This document shows, piece after piece, positions 28,034 through 37,001 of a stretch of DNA of 64,000 bases. Positions within the stretch are counted from its first letter, which is position 1, and the number at the start of each line of letters is the position of its first letter. A model generated the notes under the pieces. The model did not search any database. It was not told where the DNA came from and saw only the letters and a list, made by a program, of their open reading frames with translations. This DNA is from Paenibacillus_E oryzisoli_A (lineage in GTDB: Bacteria > Bacillota > Bacilli > Paenibacillales > NBRC-103111): positions 1-64,000 of the forward strand of contig NZ_JBCMUN010000014.1 in assembly GCF_050467285.1 (NCBI RefSeq). Direction: 5' to 3'. Position numbers and translations under genes: made by a program.

Positions 28034-28543
28034 GTGAAAAAACTGCTTATTTATTTAGGCATCGTCGTCGTGTTATTCGGAGGTCTGTATTTCGTCAATC
28101 AGCAATCCACCAAATCGTCGGATAAGGCGAACGAAGGAAATCCATATGGGGTCGCCGCATCCAAACTGAATCCGGAAACCGTGAAACAACTGACCGATCC
28201 GAATTATCAGAATTTGATTTTGCCGAAAGACCTGGACCAACGCCTGAAAAACAAAGAGACGTTTTTCCAGTATTACTACGCATCCACATGCCCGCACTGT
28301 AAAGTAACGACGCCTGTGCTCGTGCCGCTGGAAAAAGACCTTGGCATTGATGTGAAACAATTCAACCTGGAAGAATTCAAAGACGGCTGGGATAAATACA
28401 AAATCGAGTCCACGCCAACCATCGTTTACTATAAAGACGGCGTCGAAGTGGATCGCATTGTCGGCGGTGTGCCGGAAAACGGCTCCACTGGCGGCAACAC
28501 ACCTGAAATGTTCAAAGCCTTTTTCCAAAAATACAAAGGGTAA
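28034..28543 (+). CDS. Membrane-anchored thioredoxin-like protein
   Basis: 169 residues. N-terminal signal-anchor (residues 4-21), short linker, then a thioredoxin fold with the active-site pair CPHC in YYASTCPHCKVTTPVL and the cis-proline loop ESTPTIVYY. Probably a thiol-disulfide oxidoreductase acting outside the cytoplasm. GTG start with GAGGTG 6 nt upstream. It is monocistronic, followed by a strong terminator. The substrate is unknown; BdbA-like or general disulfide-exchange roles are possible. Confidence 0.88.
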   Translation: MKKLLIYLGIVVVLFGGLYFVNQQSTKSSDKANEGNPYGVAASKLNPETVKQLTDPNYQNLILPKDLDQRLKNKETFFQYYYASTCPHCKVTTPVLVPLEKDLGIDVKQFNLEEFKDGWDKYKIESTPTIVYYKDGVEVDRIVGGVPENGSTGGNTPEMFKAFFQKYKG

Positions 28544-28561
28544 GCCGCTTTCTGCCCAAAC

Positions 28562-28603
28562 AAAAGGACTTCCATCACCATCTCTGGTGAGAAGTCCTTT
28601 TTT
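28562..28603. terminator. Bidirectional terminator
   Basis: AAAAGGACTT / AAGTCCTTTTTT outer stem with CACCA/TGGTG inner stem between convergent genes. Confidence 0.9.
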
Positions 28604-28612
28604 CCTGCCTTC

Positions 28613-29029
28613 CTAGTGATCCTCCGGCTCTGGAGGGCTCTGCCGCACATCCTCGATCAGCCCCATCAACGCCTCATCCAAGACCACAATGTCCAGATCA
28701 TAAGGAGCAAACGGTTCCGCTTCGATGTTCCTCAAGCGACCGAGATACTCACTGCTCTCCTGTAGCAACCGCCCTAAGTCAATTCCCAGTATTTCACTAG
28801 GAAATCCTTCTAATTTGTCAATGCCCGCGCTAAAAAGCTTGATCGAACCGCTGACGTTGCCGTTGCCATGATGATAAAGGCCTACTGCGACCTGCAGCAG
28901 ACCTTGATACAGCGGATTGCGGCCTTCCTCGAGCCACAACTCCTCCATGACTTCATGGCATTCGAAATAGTCGCGCAGATCGTTGAAGTAGTATAGAAAC
29001 AAAACGTACAAGCGATCATAGCTTGTCAT
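28613..29029 (-). CDS. DUF309 family protein
   Basis: 138 residues. Contains the DUF309 signature FECHEVMEELWLEEG near residue 21 and the following helix GLLQVAVGLYHHGNGN. All-helical, soluble; the conserved Cys/His/Glu suggest metal binding, but the function is not known. It starts 3 bp after the RelQ-type gene and may be translationally coupled to it. The stop abuts the shared terminator. Confidence 0.85.
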   Translation of the reverse strand: MTSYDRLYVLFLYYFNDLRDYFECHEVMEELWLEEGRNPLYQGLLQVAVGLYHHGNGNVSGSIKLFSAGIDKLEGFPSEILGIDLGRLLQESSEYLGRLRNIEAEPFAPYDLDIVVLDEALMGLIEDVRQSPPEPEDH

Positions 29030-29032
29030 CGA

Positions 29033-29830
29033 TCAGTTCGAATCTCCTTTTTTCGCTCTGGACAGCGCCGCTTCCAGGTCCGCCGCCAGCTCGCTCAGTC
29101 CGACTTCCGTCTCCCAAATTTCATTAAAGCGCAGTTGGAACTGTGCCGCTTCCCGCACCCGATGGTAGAAATATAGGGCTTGAATATTGCTGAGCACGCG
29201 GTTGACCAGATTGGAGTTATCTTCGAACATCAGCTGGGAAGCAACGATTTCCCCGCGAATGTTGGACATCTCCTGGTCAAGAATAAACGCAGCTTCAGCC
29301 GCCCTGCTCAGGCGTGCTCTCACATCGTCCGGCAGTTGTTCTTTATATTTATAGTTCAGCGAGTGTTCAATCGTCGCCCAGAAGTTCATCGCAAGCGTCC
29401 GAATCTGAATCTCGGCCAATATCCGCTTCATCCCCAACCCAGTCTGAACCGGATATTCAATAATGATATGATAACTCCGGTAACCGCTCGGCTTTTTATT
29501 CGTTATATAATCCTTTTCATAGAGCACCGTCATGTCCTGACGTTCCCGAATCTGCTCAGCCAGCGTGTTGATGTCCTCAACGAATTGGCACATGATACGG
29601 ATGCCTGCAATATCTTCAATGCCCGATTCCAGTTGATCCATCGGCACGCTCAAGCGCTTTGCTTTTTCCAGCATGCTCGAAATTTTTTTGACACGTCCTG
29701 TAACGAACTCGATCGGCGCATACTCTTCTCTGCTCTTGAGTTCGCCGCGGAGCGTTTTAAATTTCACTTTCAATTCCTCTACCGCTTGTTCGTAGGGCAG
29801 TAAAAATCGTTTCCAGTCTCGTCCATCCAT
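29033..29830 (-). CDS. relQ: Small alarmone synthetase, RelQ/YjbM type
   Basis: 265 residues. Monofunctional (p)ppGpp synthetase with a RelA_SpoT domain (about 35-170): AGIRIMCQFVEDI (ATP/GTP pocket), KPSGYRSYH (G-loop) and AEIQIRTLAMNFWATIEHSLNYKY (catalytic Gln/Arg/Glu motif). It lacks the hydrolase, TGS and ACT parts of long RelA/Rsh proteins. It is longer than B. subtilis SasB/YjbM (about 211), with extra C-terminal helices that could form the tetramer. GGAGG lies 7 nt before the ATG. Co-directional with the DUF309 gene. Confidence 0.92.
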   Translation of the reverse strand: MDGRDWKRFLLPYEQAVEELKVKFKTLRGELKSREEYAPIEFVTGRVKKISSMLEKAKRLSVPMDQLESGIEDIAGIRIMCQFVEDINTLAEQIRERQDMTVLYEKDYITNKKPSGYRSYHIIIEYPVQTGLGMKRILAEIQIRTLAMNFWATIEHSLNYKYKEQLPDDVRARLSRAAEAAFILDQEMSNIRGEIVASQLMFEDNSNLVNRVLSNIQALYFYHRVREAAQFQLRFNEIWETEVGLSELAADLEAALSRAKKGDSN

Positions 29831-29855
29831 CCTGTTTCCTCCATTCCGAATGAAG

Positions 29856-30950
29856 TTAGATCGAATCTACGCCTATTGCCTGGGAAATATGAGTGAATCC
29901 GTCACGCTTCAAAAGCTGCTGCAAGCCTATATTCATGCGGTTCAAAAGGCCTGGACCCTCGTAAATTAGCGCCGTGTAAACCTCAACCAGACTTGCGCCT
30001 GCGCGAATTTTGTCGTAAGCGTCCTGCGCGGTGAAGATCCCGCCGGCCCCGATAATCGGCAGTTGGCCTTCCGTCAACTGATAGACGCGCCGAATAACCT
30101 CCGTCGAGCGCTTCGTTAAAGGTACCCCGCTTAGACCGCCTGCCTGCTCGCGATTCGGATGGGTGAGTCCTTGTCTGCTGAGCGTTGTATTCGTGGCAAT
30201 AATGCCCGACACGCCGCTCTCTTTAATGATGTGTACCGTGAGTTCAATCTCCTCGTCGGTCAAATCCGGCGCAATTTTCACAAGTACCGGCTTTTCTCCA
30301 TAACCTTTGCCCGCTTGCAGCTTCATCTCTTCTGTAACCGCCGCCAGCAGCCTCCGCAAATCGTCTCCATGCTGTAAATTACGCAAGTCCGGTGTATTTG
30401 GTGAGCTAATATTGACGACGAAGAAATCGCCATATGTATATAGATCGCGAATGCAAATGCGGTAATCCTCTTCAGCCTGCTCGTTCGGCGTGACTTTGTT
30501 CTTACCAATATTGACGGCAACCGGAATGTCATGCCGGCCTGTTTTCTTAAGGTTGGCCGCCATCTCTGACGTGCCTACATTATTAAACCCCATGCGGTTA
30601 ATCAGCGCCTGATCCGCCGGCAGTCGAAATAACCGCGGCAGCTCATTGCCCGGCTGCGGTTTCGGCGTAATCGTCCCCACTTCCATGAACCCGAACCCGA
30701 GTTGGGAAAAACCTTTCACCGCTTTCGCATTCTTATCCAGACCGGCGGCCAGCCCAACCGGATTGTTAAAGCGAATTCCCCACAATTCCTGCGCCAACTC
30801 CTGCGTGTGCGGCACACCGTACATCGCCTTCAGCAGCTGCTTCCCGCCAGGAAAATTCCCCACCGTACTCAGACCATCAATCGTCAAATGATGCGCCTTC
30901 TCCGGATCCATTTTAAATAAAATCGGTTTTGCTACGTTCTTATACAGCAT
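29856..30950 (-). CDS. pyrD: Dihydroorotate dehydrogenase (quinone), class 2
   Basis: About 364 residues. Oxidises dihydroorotate to orotate in pyrimidine synthesis, passing electrons to the quinone pool. N-terminal membrane-association helices (PILFKMDPEKAHHLT), FMN barrel with NPVGLAAGLDKN and GFGFMEVGTITPKPQPGN, and the class-2 catalytic Ser region NISSPNTPDLR. An alternative GTG start lies 9 nt earlier; the ATG has GGGGTG 6 nt upstream. It stands alone, away from any pyr operon seen here, behind a promoter at 30987-31015. Confidence 0.95.
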   Translation of the reverse strand: MLYKNVAKPILFKMDPEKAHHLTIDGLSTVGNFPGGKQLLKAMYGVPHTQELAQELWGIRFNNPVGLAAGLDKNAKAVKGFSQLGFGFMEVGTITPKPQPGNELPRLFRLPADQALINRMGFNNVGTSEMAANLKKTGRHDIPVAVNIGKNKVTPNEQAEEDYRICIRDLYTYGDFFVVNISSPNTPDLRNLQHGDDLRRLLAAVTEEMKLQAGKGYGEKPVLVKIAPDLTDEEIELTVHIIKESGVSGIIATNTTLSRQGLTHPNREQAGGLSGVPLTKRSTEVIRRVYQLTEGQLPIIGAGGIFTAQDAYDKIRAGASLVEVYTALIYEGPGLLNRMNIGLQQLLKRDGFTHISQAIGVDSI

Positions 30951-30986
30951 CCTCTGCACCCCGTCCTCTGCATACTCTAATTAGAC

Positions 30987-31015
30987 AGTTTATCCCACAA
31001 CGTCGAAATATGCAA
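30987..31015 (-). promoter_or_regulatory. Sigma-A promoter candidate of pyrD
   Basis: TTGCAT, 17-bp spacer, TAAACT on the minus strand, about 30 nt before the coding start. Confidence 0.55.
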
Positions 31016-31044
31016 TCCACGCAGGGACCCATCTGGATTTCCAC

Positions 31045-31084
31045 ACAAAAAATCCCTGCTCCATAAGGCGGCAAGGACAGGATT
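31045..31084 (-). terminator. Terminator after antiterminator gene
   Basis: AATCCTG / CAGGGATT stem and TTTTTT tail on the minus strand, just after the GlcT-type gene. Confidence 0.7.
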
Positions 31085-31101
31085 GACTCTCTATATCACC
31101 A

Positions 31102-31935
31102 CTACGCTTCGGTTCGCTGCAGCAGCCGTTCCAAATGCATCGTCAAGTAGCCCGTTTCATCGTCCGGCACTTCCGTCTGCAAGCTGTCGCTGAGCATCAG
31201 CGATAACACTTTCGCTTTGACATACGTATCGCCGTACTCTTCTTGGATCTTCTGCAGCAGCGAGTTTTGCAGCGTTTTCCCCTGCTTCACTCGCTCAATG
31301 ACACCCTTCAAATGCGAGATGAAACGGAGCGTTGAGAACGAATCGTCAAAGCAGAAGCCCAGCTCCTTCGCCGACTCGATCGTTTGCGAGACAACCCGGA
31401 CCACGGCCAGCGAATCCGAAGCTTTTTCCTTTTTCCGCGCGCTGTTGAAATGCATCGTCAGGAACGCGACTTCATCCTCCGGCAGCTTCACATCGAGATT
31501 CTCATTGAGGAACTCCACTGCTTTCTTCGCGACCTTATACTCCTCCGGATACATATACCCAATCTCATAGGCAAAAGGATTCGTAATGAAGATACCGCGC
31601 TTCTGCCGCTCCACCGCAAAGTTAATGTGATCAACCAGCGAGGCATGGATCGTTTCGGAGAAATCGCCTTCCAGCATGCTTTGCGCGTAGGCGATCACTT
31701 CCTCGGTGATTCCGATAATTTTCACATCGACCGCATTCAGAATTTGCTCGTAATTTCGGAGCACTTCCGACGTATGCAGCAGAAATTCCTGCTGAATCTC
31801 TTCTTCGTTAATCGGCATACCCGGCGTCCGCTTGAACCCGATCCCTTTACCGAACGCGATGGAATTTTTGCCCGAACTTAAGTGCGCCATCACGACGTTA
31901 TGGGATAAAACATGAATAATCGTCCGTTCAATCAT
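31102..31935 (-). CDS. BglG/GlcT-family PTS transcription antiterminator
   Basis: About 277 residues. N-terminal CAT RNA-binding domain (about 1-55, with NVVMAHLSSGKNSIAFGKGIGF), followed by two PTS regulation domains (about 65-165 and 175-277) whose histidines are phosphorylated by PTS proteins. It binds a RAT hairpin in a target leader and stops terminator formation. GGAGGTG is 4 nt before the ATG of MIERTI. It is encoded 17 bp after the GlcNAc-type permease, so that gene is the likely target, but I find no RAT-terminator pair in the short permease leader. Confidence 0.92.
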   Translation of the reverse strand: MIERTIIHVLSHNVVMAHLSSGKNSIAFGKGIGFKRTPGMPINEEEIQQEFLLHTSEVLRNYEQILNAVDVKIIGITEEVIAYAQSMLEGDFSETIHASLVDHINFAVERQKRGIFITNPFAYEIGYMYPEEYKVAKKAVEFLNENLDVKLPEDEVAFLTMHFNSARKKEKASDSLAVVRVVSQTIESAKELGFCFDDSFSTLRFISHLKGVIERVKQGKTLQNSLLQKIQEEYGDTYVKAKVLSLMLSDSLQTEVPDDETGYLTMHLERLLQRTEA

Positions 31936-31952
31936 AAGACACCTCCACAATC

Positions 31953-33401
31953 TTAGGCTTGTCCTGATTTGTCCTTTGTACCTTGCAGCATCGGTTTGAT
32001 GCTTTCACGAATCTGCTCGGACTCCGTCCCGAACACGACATGAACGTTGCCTTTACCTAACCGGATAACCCCAATGGCCCCCAGATCTTTCAGTTCTTGA
32101 TCCTTCACCAGTTGATCTTCCTTCACCAGCAGGCGAAGTCTCGTAATACATGCATCGATCGAGACAATGTTCGCAGGTCCGCCGATATGTCTTAAAATCG
32201 TTTGCGGCCGGCTCTCTGCAGGAGGCGCATCATTGGCCTCTTCTTGCTCCTCCTTGGCAGCTTCATTCTCCTCTTTACTCAGTTTTAAAGGGAAGAAATG
32301 CATGTACATTCGGAAGGTCGCATAGTACAGCGCAAAATAGATCAAGCCGATAACCACAATCCAGATCGGCTTTGCTGCCGAGTGCCAATTCAAGACAAAG
32401 TCAATGAATCCGGCTGAAAATCCAAACCCCATTTTAACCTGCAGCATATTCATAACCAGCATCGAACAGCCGGTCAGCACGGCATGAATGACATACAAGC
32501 CAGGTGCGACGAACATAAAAGCGAATTCAATCGGCTCCGTGATGCCCGTCAGAAAGCTGACTAACGCTGCGCTGAGCATGACAGGCGCCATGATTTTCCG
32601 GGTCGAGGCCGAAGATGCGCGAACCAACGCCAGCGCCGCGGCAGGCAGTCCGAACATGAACACGGGATAGAAGCCCGTCATGAACATTCCCGCGGTCGGG
32701 TCGCCGGCAAAAAAACGGCTGATGTCGCCATGCACCAATTTGCCAGCCGGCGTCACAAAATCACCGATCTGAAACCAGGCGATATTATTGATCACATGAT
32801 GCAGCCCTGTTGGGATGAGCAGGCGATTCATGATCCCATAGATGAAAACGCCGATGTTACCGTTTTGCGTAATCCACATCCCGATTGTCGAGATGCCGCT
32901 TTGCAGCGGGGGCCAGATGAACCCCATGATCACCCCAAGCACCACCATGACGACCGAGGTAATAATGGGGACGAATCGTTTGCCGCCGAAAAAACCGAGC
33001 GCGCTGGGCAGCCGTATATGCTGAAATTTATTGAAAAACAATGCGGTGAGCATGCCGACAAGCATACCTCCGAGCACACCTGTATCCAATTGATCTCTGG
33101 AATTCGGACCTAGTTGAAAATGCTGAAGAACATTATTAAACACGAGATACCCCACCGCTGCCGCGAGCGCCGCAATGCCGTCTCCTGAAGTGAGTCCGAT
33201 GGCAATGCCAATCGCGAACAGGAAGGGCAGATTATCAAAGATTGCGCTTCCACCAAGCTCAAAAATTTGAGCGACATGCGTGAGAAACGAGTTGTCAAAG
33301 GTCATTTTACCGATTCGAAGCAGAATGGATGCCGCCGGCAGCACCGCAATGGGGATCATTAAAGAACGCCCCATCTTCTGAAACATGTACATGATTCGCA
33401 T
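31953..33401 (-). CDS. nagP: PTS EIICB permease, N-acetylglucosamine type
   Basis: About 482 residues. Imports and phosphorylates an amino sugar. Membrane EIIC (about 1-375) with the GlcNAc-class signature GIMNRLLIPTGLHHVINNIAWFQIGDF and the sugar-site loop GITEPIEFAFMF; charged linker; EIIB (about 415-482) with the phospho-Cys in SIDACITRLRLLV. No EIIA domain is fused or encoded nearby, so a shared EIIA is needed. The start is the ATG of MRIMYMF, since AGGAG sits 6 nt before it. The permease-antiterminator pair forms one operon beside an NgcE-like ABC transporter. Confidence 0.92.
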   Translation of the reverse strand: MRIMYMFQKMGRSLMIPIAVLPAASILLRIGKMTFDNSFLTHVAQIFELGGSAIFDNLPFLFAIGIAIGLTSGDGIAALAAAVGYLVFNNVLQHFQLGPNSRDQLDTGVLGGMLVGMLTALFFNKFQHIRLPSALGFFGGKRFVPIITSVVMVVLGVIMGFIWPPLQSGISTIGMWITQNGNIGVFIYGIMNRLLIPTGLHHVINNIAWFQIGDFVTPAGKLVHGDISRFFAGDPTAGMFMTGFYPVFMFGLPAAALALVRASSASTRKIMAPVMLSAALVSFLTGITEPIEFAFMFVAPGLYVIHAVLTGCSMLVMNMLQVKMGFGFSAGFIDFVLNWHSAAKPIWIVVIGLIYFALYYATFRMYMHFFPLKLSKEENEAAKEEQEEANDAPPAESRPQTILRHIGGPANIVSIDACITRLRLLVKEDQLVKDQELKDLGAIGVIRLGKGNVHVVFGTESEQIRESIKPMLQGTKDKSGQA

Positions 33402-33472
33402 GATGTCTCCTGTTAAGCCCACAAGGTTGGCCGTTTCCTGTTTGCTTTTTCTAACCCCATTATAGTAGAAAG

Positions 33473-33518
33473 AACACCTTCCCGAAAGGATAAATTCCTC
33501 TAGGCTAAGGTGTTTTTT
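33473..33518. terminator. Hairpin between ABC operon and PTS operon
   Basis: AACACCTT / AAGGTGTT stem. On the minus strand it ends the ABC transporter operon with an imperfect TTCTTTCT tail; on the plus strand it has a perfect TTTTTT tail although no plus-strand gene is seen here. A TATAAT (33459-33464) just after it on the minus strand is the probable -10 of the PTS operon. Confidence 0.6.
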
Positions 33519-33537
33519 CTATGCATCCCCGTATCGT

Positions 33538-34377
33538 TTATTTCACAGCGCCCGCTGTTATGCCGCTTGCAATTTGCCGTTGGAAGATGATATACACAAT
33601 CAGCGTAGGCAGTGTCGTAATGAGGAGTCCCGCAAAGAGAGGGCCCCACTCCACACGGTACTGCATCTCGGCCTGCATCACGGCAAGACCGATCGGAAGC
33701 GTATATTTGGTCGGCTCATTCGTCAAGACAACCCCTAGGAAGTATTCGTTCCAGTTGTTGAGCATATTCGTGATCATGACCGTAATCAGGCCTGGCTGAG
33801 ACAACGGCAGCATCACGCGAAAGAACGTACCGTAATGGGAAGTGCCGTCAATAATCGCCGCTTCTTCAATTTCCTTCGGCAACGATTGGTAGAAGCCGAC
33901 GAGCAGGAAGATCCCGAACGGCAGATTGAGCGCCGCGTAGACTAAGATCAGCCCGCGCCACGTGTTGATCAAATGCAGATCGTTCAGCAGGAAGAACAGC
34001 GGAATCAGGGCAAGCGCAAACGGAATCATCATAGACGAGATGTAGATGGTATAGAGAATTTTATTCCCTCTAAAATTGTACCGGGCTAAAATATACGCCG
34101 TCATCGCGGATAAAATCATCCCTAGAAGCGTACTACCCGCGGTCACAATAATGGAGTTCATAAAATAGGTGCTGAAGTTGTACTTGCTCCAGACATAAGA
34201 GAAGTTCGACCAAAGCAGCGGGAATTTCGGCAGCGCCCAGGGCATATTCAAGAAAAATTGCTCGTTATTCTTGAGCGCATCTAGTAAAGTCCACAGCAGC
34301 GGATACAGAACGGCTACGCTCCAAATTATAAGAATGAGCCAGACAATCGTTTTGGCCAGCGGATTTTTGACAGTCAT
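33538..34377 (-). CDS. Carbohydrate ABC transporter permease (MalG-like)
   Basis: 279 residues, six transmembrane segments. Inner-membrane subunit of a sugar ABC importer, second of the pair. The EAA loop, which contacts the ATPase, is visible as EIEEAAIIDGTSHYGTFFRVMLPLSQPGL (about 195-220). It follows the first permease and precedes a hairpin terminator. No ATPase is encoded here, so it probably uses a shared MsmX-type ATPase, as is usual in Bacillales. Confidence 0.93.
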   Translation of the reverse strand: MTVKNPLAKTIVWLILIIWSVAVLYPLLWTLLDALKNNEQFFLNMPWALPKFPLLWSNFSYVWSKYNFSTYFMNSIIVTAGSTLLGMILSAMTAYILARYNFRGNKILYTIYISSMMIPFALALIPLFFLLNDLHLINTWRGLILVYAALNLPFGIFLLVGFYQSLPKEIEEAAIIDGTSHYGTFFRVMLPLSQPGLITVMITNMLNNWNEYFLGVVLTNEPTKYTLPIGLAVMQAEMQYRVEWGPLFAGLLITTLPTLIVYIIFQRQIASGITAGAVK

Positions 34378-34417
34378 ACGGTGGGTCCCCTCCTCGGTAA
34401 CAATGTCGCTGATGGCA

Positions 34418-35323
34418 CTAATGCATTTCGATCGTTTCTTGGCGCATAATACGCTGCAGGACGAGTGTCGTAATCAAAGATACGATTAAGATGAGTACGC
34501 CAATGGCCGCTCCGTAACCGAAATGATACTGTTGAAAAGCCATCCGATACAGGTAAGATCCCATCACTTGCGTCGTATTGTCAGGTTGTCCGCCATTCGT
34601 CATCAACTGAACGATCACGAACGAACCGTTGAGTGTTGTGATCACAATGTTCACAATAGAAACTTTAATCTGCTCCCAGATGAGCGGCATGGTAACATGG
34701 CGGAATTGCGCCCATTGACCCGCTCCGTCTATATTAGCTGCCTCGTAGTACGATGCAGGAATATTCACGATTGCGGCAATCATTAAAATCATGTAGAAGC
34801 CGATCCCTGCCCAAATCGTCGGCGGCAGCAGCATCCAGATCGTATGTTGGGGAAAGCCAAGCCAGGCAATATCCACTTTTTCACTCGTAAACAAAGAGAG
34901 AAAAGCATTCAGAAAACCGATCTGCGGATTATAGATGAAGTTCCACAGCACACCGATAACGACAACGGAAATGACGTTCGGAATAAAGAAAATCGCCCGG
35001 AAAAAGCCGGTGCCTTTGACTCTAAAACGGGTTAGCGCTACGGCAAAGAAAGTCGCTAAAATCATGATTCCGATGACCTTCCCGACCACGAGGAAATAAT
35101 CGTTTCCAATCGCTCTCAGGACAATCGGATCTTTGAACAGCTCTTTAAAGTTGTCGAAACCGATAAACTCACTGTTCTCCGACATGCCGGACCAATCATA
35201 GAACGATTTCTGCAGCGCTTGGATGACCGGATAAATGGTAAATACGCAAAAGAATATAAAAGTCGGAATGATGAATGAAGCGATGAACAAATTCCGTTGC
35301 CACATTTTTGAGCTGGTCCTCAT
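34418..35323 (-). CDS. Carbohydrate ABC transporter permease (MalF-like)
   Basis: 301 residues. Six transmembrane segments starting at about residue 12. EAA loop as YYEAANIDGAGQWAQFRHVTMPLIW (about 195-220). Forms the heteromeric channel with the MalG-like partner 40 bp downstream. The binding-protein gene lies just upstream, across an 84-bp gap with a stable hairpin that probably sets the protein ratio. The ribosome site is weak (GGTGAAG). Confidence 0.93.
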   Translation of the reverse strand: MRTSSKMWQRNLFIASFIIPTFIFFCVFTIYPVIQALQKSFYDWSGMSENSEFIGFDNFKELFKDPIVLRAIGNDYFLVVGKVIGIMILATFFAVALTRFRVKGTGFFRAIFFIPNVISVVVIGVLWNFIYNPQIGFLNAFLSLFTSEKVDIAWLGFPQHTIWMLLPPTIWAGIGFYMILMIAAIVNIPASYYEAANIDGAGQWAQFRHVTMPLIWEQIKVSIVNIVITTLNGSFVIVQLMTNGGQPDNTTQVMGSYLYRMAFQQYHFGYGAAIGVLILIVSLITTLVLQRIMRQETIEMH

Positions 35324-35351
35324 TCTATCTTCACCGTCCTATCATTAAAAT

Positions 35352-35393
35352 GGCGGAGGCACGAGGGCCGAAGCCCCCGATGTTCTCCGCGCC
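35352..35393 (-). promoter_or_regulatory. Intercistronic hairpin between binding protein and permease
   Basis: GGCGCGGAG..GGGC / GCCC..CTCCGCC on the minus strand, no good T tail. Such hairpins protect the binding-protein mRNA and lower permease expression. Confidence 0.6.
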
Positions 35394-35407
35394 GCTCCAT
35401 TCAGTTC

Positions 35408-36772
35408 CTATTTCTTTTGCTTCGCTACTACGTCAGTCACACGTTTTACCCATTCTTCCGGCGTAATGGTGCCGATCGTCAGGGCGACAGACGCATCTTG
35501 CATCGCCTTGTCTACGTCAGCCGCGAAGGAAACCGTAGGCACAACCACTGTGTCCGGGGAGGACAAGAATTTCGCAGCATCTTTAACGAAGTTAGGTGCC
35601 TTGGAGGAAGAAATATCACCTTTCACGTTGGAAGGCGCACCACTCAGCTCAGCCCATTGGGAAGCTTGCGTTTTGGAGAAAACGAATTGCATGAACGCTT
35701 TAGCTGCATCTTTGTTTTTTGCTTTTTTCGCGATAGCAAAAGTCGCCGTCGATGTATTTGCTACTACTTTTCCACCTTTATCTTGCGTGATGGATGGGAT
35801 AAAGCCGAAGTCGAATCCGCCTGGAACGTCTTTCGCCATTTCGTTTGGCAGCCACAGACCGTTCGGAATGAACGCATCTTTATGTTGCAAGAACAAGGAC
35901 TGGGAATCCGTGTGGTTGATTTGTACGGACGCTTTGTCGATGAAGCCTTTGTCGCGGATCTGAACGATTTTGTTCAAGCCTTTGATAATCGCAGGGTTTT
36001 TCCAAGCGTCCAGGTTGTTGCTTGCCATGTCTTGCAGCAGTTTGTAGTCGTTGTTGTTCGCGGATACGATGGCTGGCAGCAGCACCGCACCGTTGATGTA
36101 GTAAGGATATTTCCCTGTGTGGATGAACGGGTTAATACCCGCAGCTTTGATTTTGTCGCTTACCGCCAAGAACTCTTCGAAATCTTTCGGCTCAGCCCAA
36201 CCTTTATCTTTGAACAGCGCTTTATCGTAGAAAATACCCCATGAGCTCATAACGAACGGAATGTTGTAAATTTTACCGTCAAACTCTTGCGGCTTTTGCG
36301 CGAGCAGATCAATGATTTTTTCGCCGTCTACGTTTTTCGCGTCCTTGATCCAGTCGGTCAAATCTTCCAGTTGGCCGTCCGTAACCATTTGGCGGTCGAA
36401 CAATTCAGGACCGTCGATATATACGAAATCAGGTGGGTTCCCAGCGATCCAACGGGGTTTCATTTGCTCGTTGATTTTCGGTCCCGCACTTTCTTTAATT
36501 TTCAGATCAGGGTTAGCCGCTTGGAAATCGGCAATGACTTTTTTCCACCATTTATCGCCGTAACCGCCGACAAAGTATTGGATTTCGAAATCGCCGGTTA
36601 GCTTTTTCGCGCCAGCCGGAGTTGCCGTTACTGCTGTTGTTGCTGCAGCGGTCGGTGCTGTCGATGCTGCCGGTTTTGTGGATTCCGCAGGTGTAGAGGA
36701 ATTGCCGCAGCCTGCTGCCACAAGTACCATGGATGTTGCCAAGCCGATCGTTGACCATTTTTTCATGTTCAT
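35408..36772 (-). CDS. Sugar ABC substrate-binding lipoprotein (NgcE-like)
   Basis: 454 residues. Lipoprotein signal with lipobox AAGC at about 22; then an Ala/Thr/Pro linker to about 52. The mature domain begins QYFVGGYGDKWWKKV, and GNPPDFVYIDG follows. This pattern resembles NgcE, the GlcNAc/chitobiose binding protein of actinobacteria (recognised by eye). With the PTS GlcNAc-type permease close by, amino-sugar or chitobiose uptake is likely. GGGAG is 9 nt before the ATG. Its leader carries an intrinsic terminator (36885-36942), suggesting attenuation. Confidence 0.92.
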   Translation of the reverse strand: MNMKKWSTIGLATSMVLVAAGCGNSSTPAESTKPAASTAPTAAATTAVTATPAGAKKLTGDFEIQYFVGGYGDKWWKKVIADFQAANPDLKIKESAGPKINEQMKPRWIAGNPPDFVYIDGPELFDRQMVTDGQLEDLTDWIKDAKNVDGEKIIDLLAQKPQEFDGKIYNIPFVMSSWGIFYDKALFKDKGWAEPKDFEEFLAVSDKIKAAGINPFIHTGKYPYYINGAVLLPAIVSANNNDYKLLQDMASNNLDAWKNPAIIKGLNKIVQIRDKGFIDKASVQINHTDSQSLFLQHKDAFIPNGLWLPNEMAKDVPGGFDFGFIPSITQDKGGKVVANTSTATFAIAKKAKNKDAAKAFMQFVFSKTQASQWAELSGAPSNVKGDISSSKAPNFVKDAAKFLSSPDTVVVPTVSFAADVDKAMQDASVALTIGTITPEEWVKRVTDVVAKQKK

Positions 36773-36884
36773 GTGCTCATTCTCCCTTTTTTAATAGATC
36801 TGTTTGGTTAAGGCGAAGCGCTGGTTTCGGATAATGGATCCTGAATCGTGTGGGCGATCAACCCCTTTCAAGGAAATTGGGAAA

Positions 36885-36942
36885 AATAAAAAGGGCATAG
36901 TTATAGAAGAGGACTTGCATCTCTTCAATAACTAATGCCCTT
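36885..36942 (-). terminator. Leader terminator (attenuator) before ABC operon
   Basis: Long stem AAGGGCAT..AGTTAT..GAAGAG / CTCTTC..ATAACT..ATGCCCTT, then TTTTTATTTTT on the minus strand. It lies between the operon promoter (37002-37030) and the first gene about 110 nt away, so read-through must be controlled. It could also end a small RNA of about 110 nt. The 362-nt gap between the two genes holds only this, the promoter, and the palindromes TTCAATTGAA and TAACATGTTA. Confidence 0.8.
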
Positions 36943-37001
36943 ACGGTAACATGTTATTAAAAATGACATATTCAATTGAATTATTGCTTTCGCGTGATTA
37001 A

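Noticed and set aside
33402..33458. RAT antiterminator hairpin in the PTS leader
   Set aside because: Leader about 50 nt, no RAT-like sequence or overlapping terminator.
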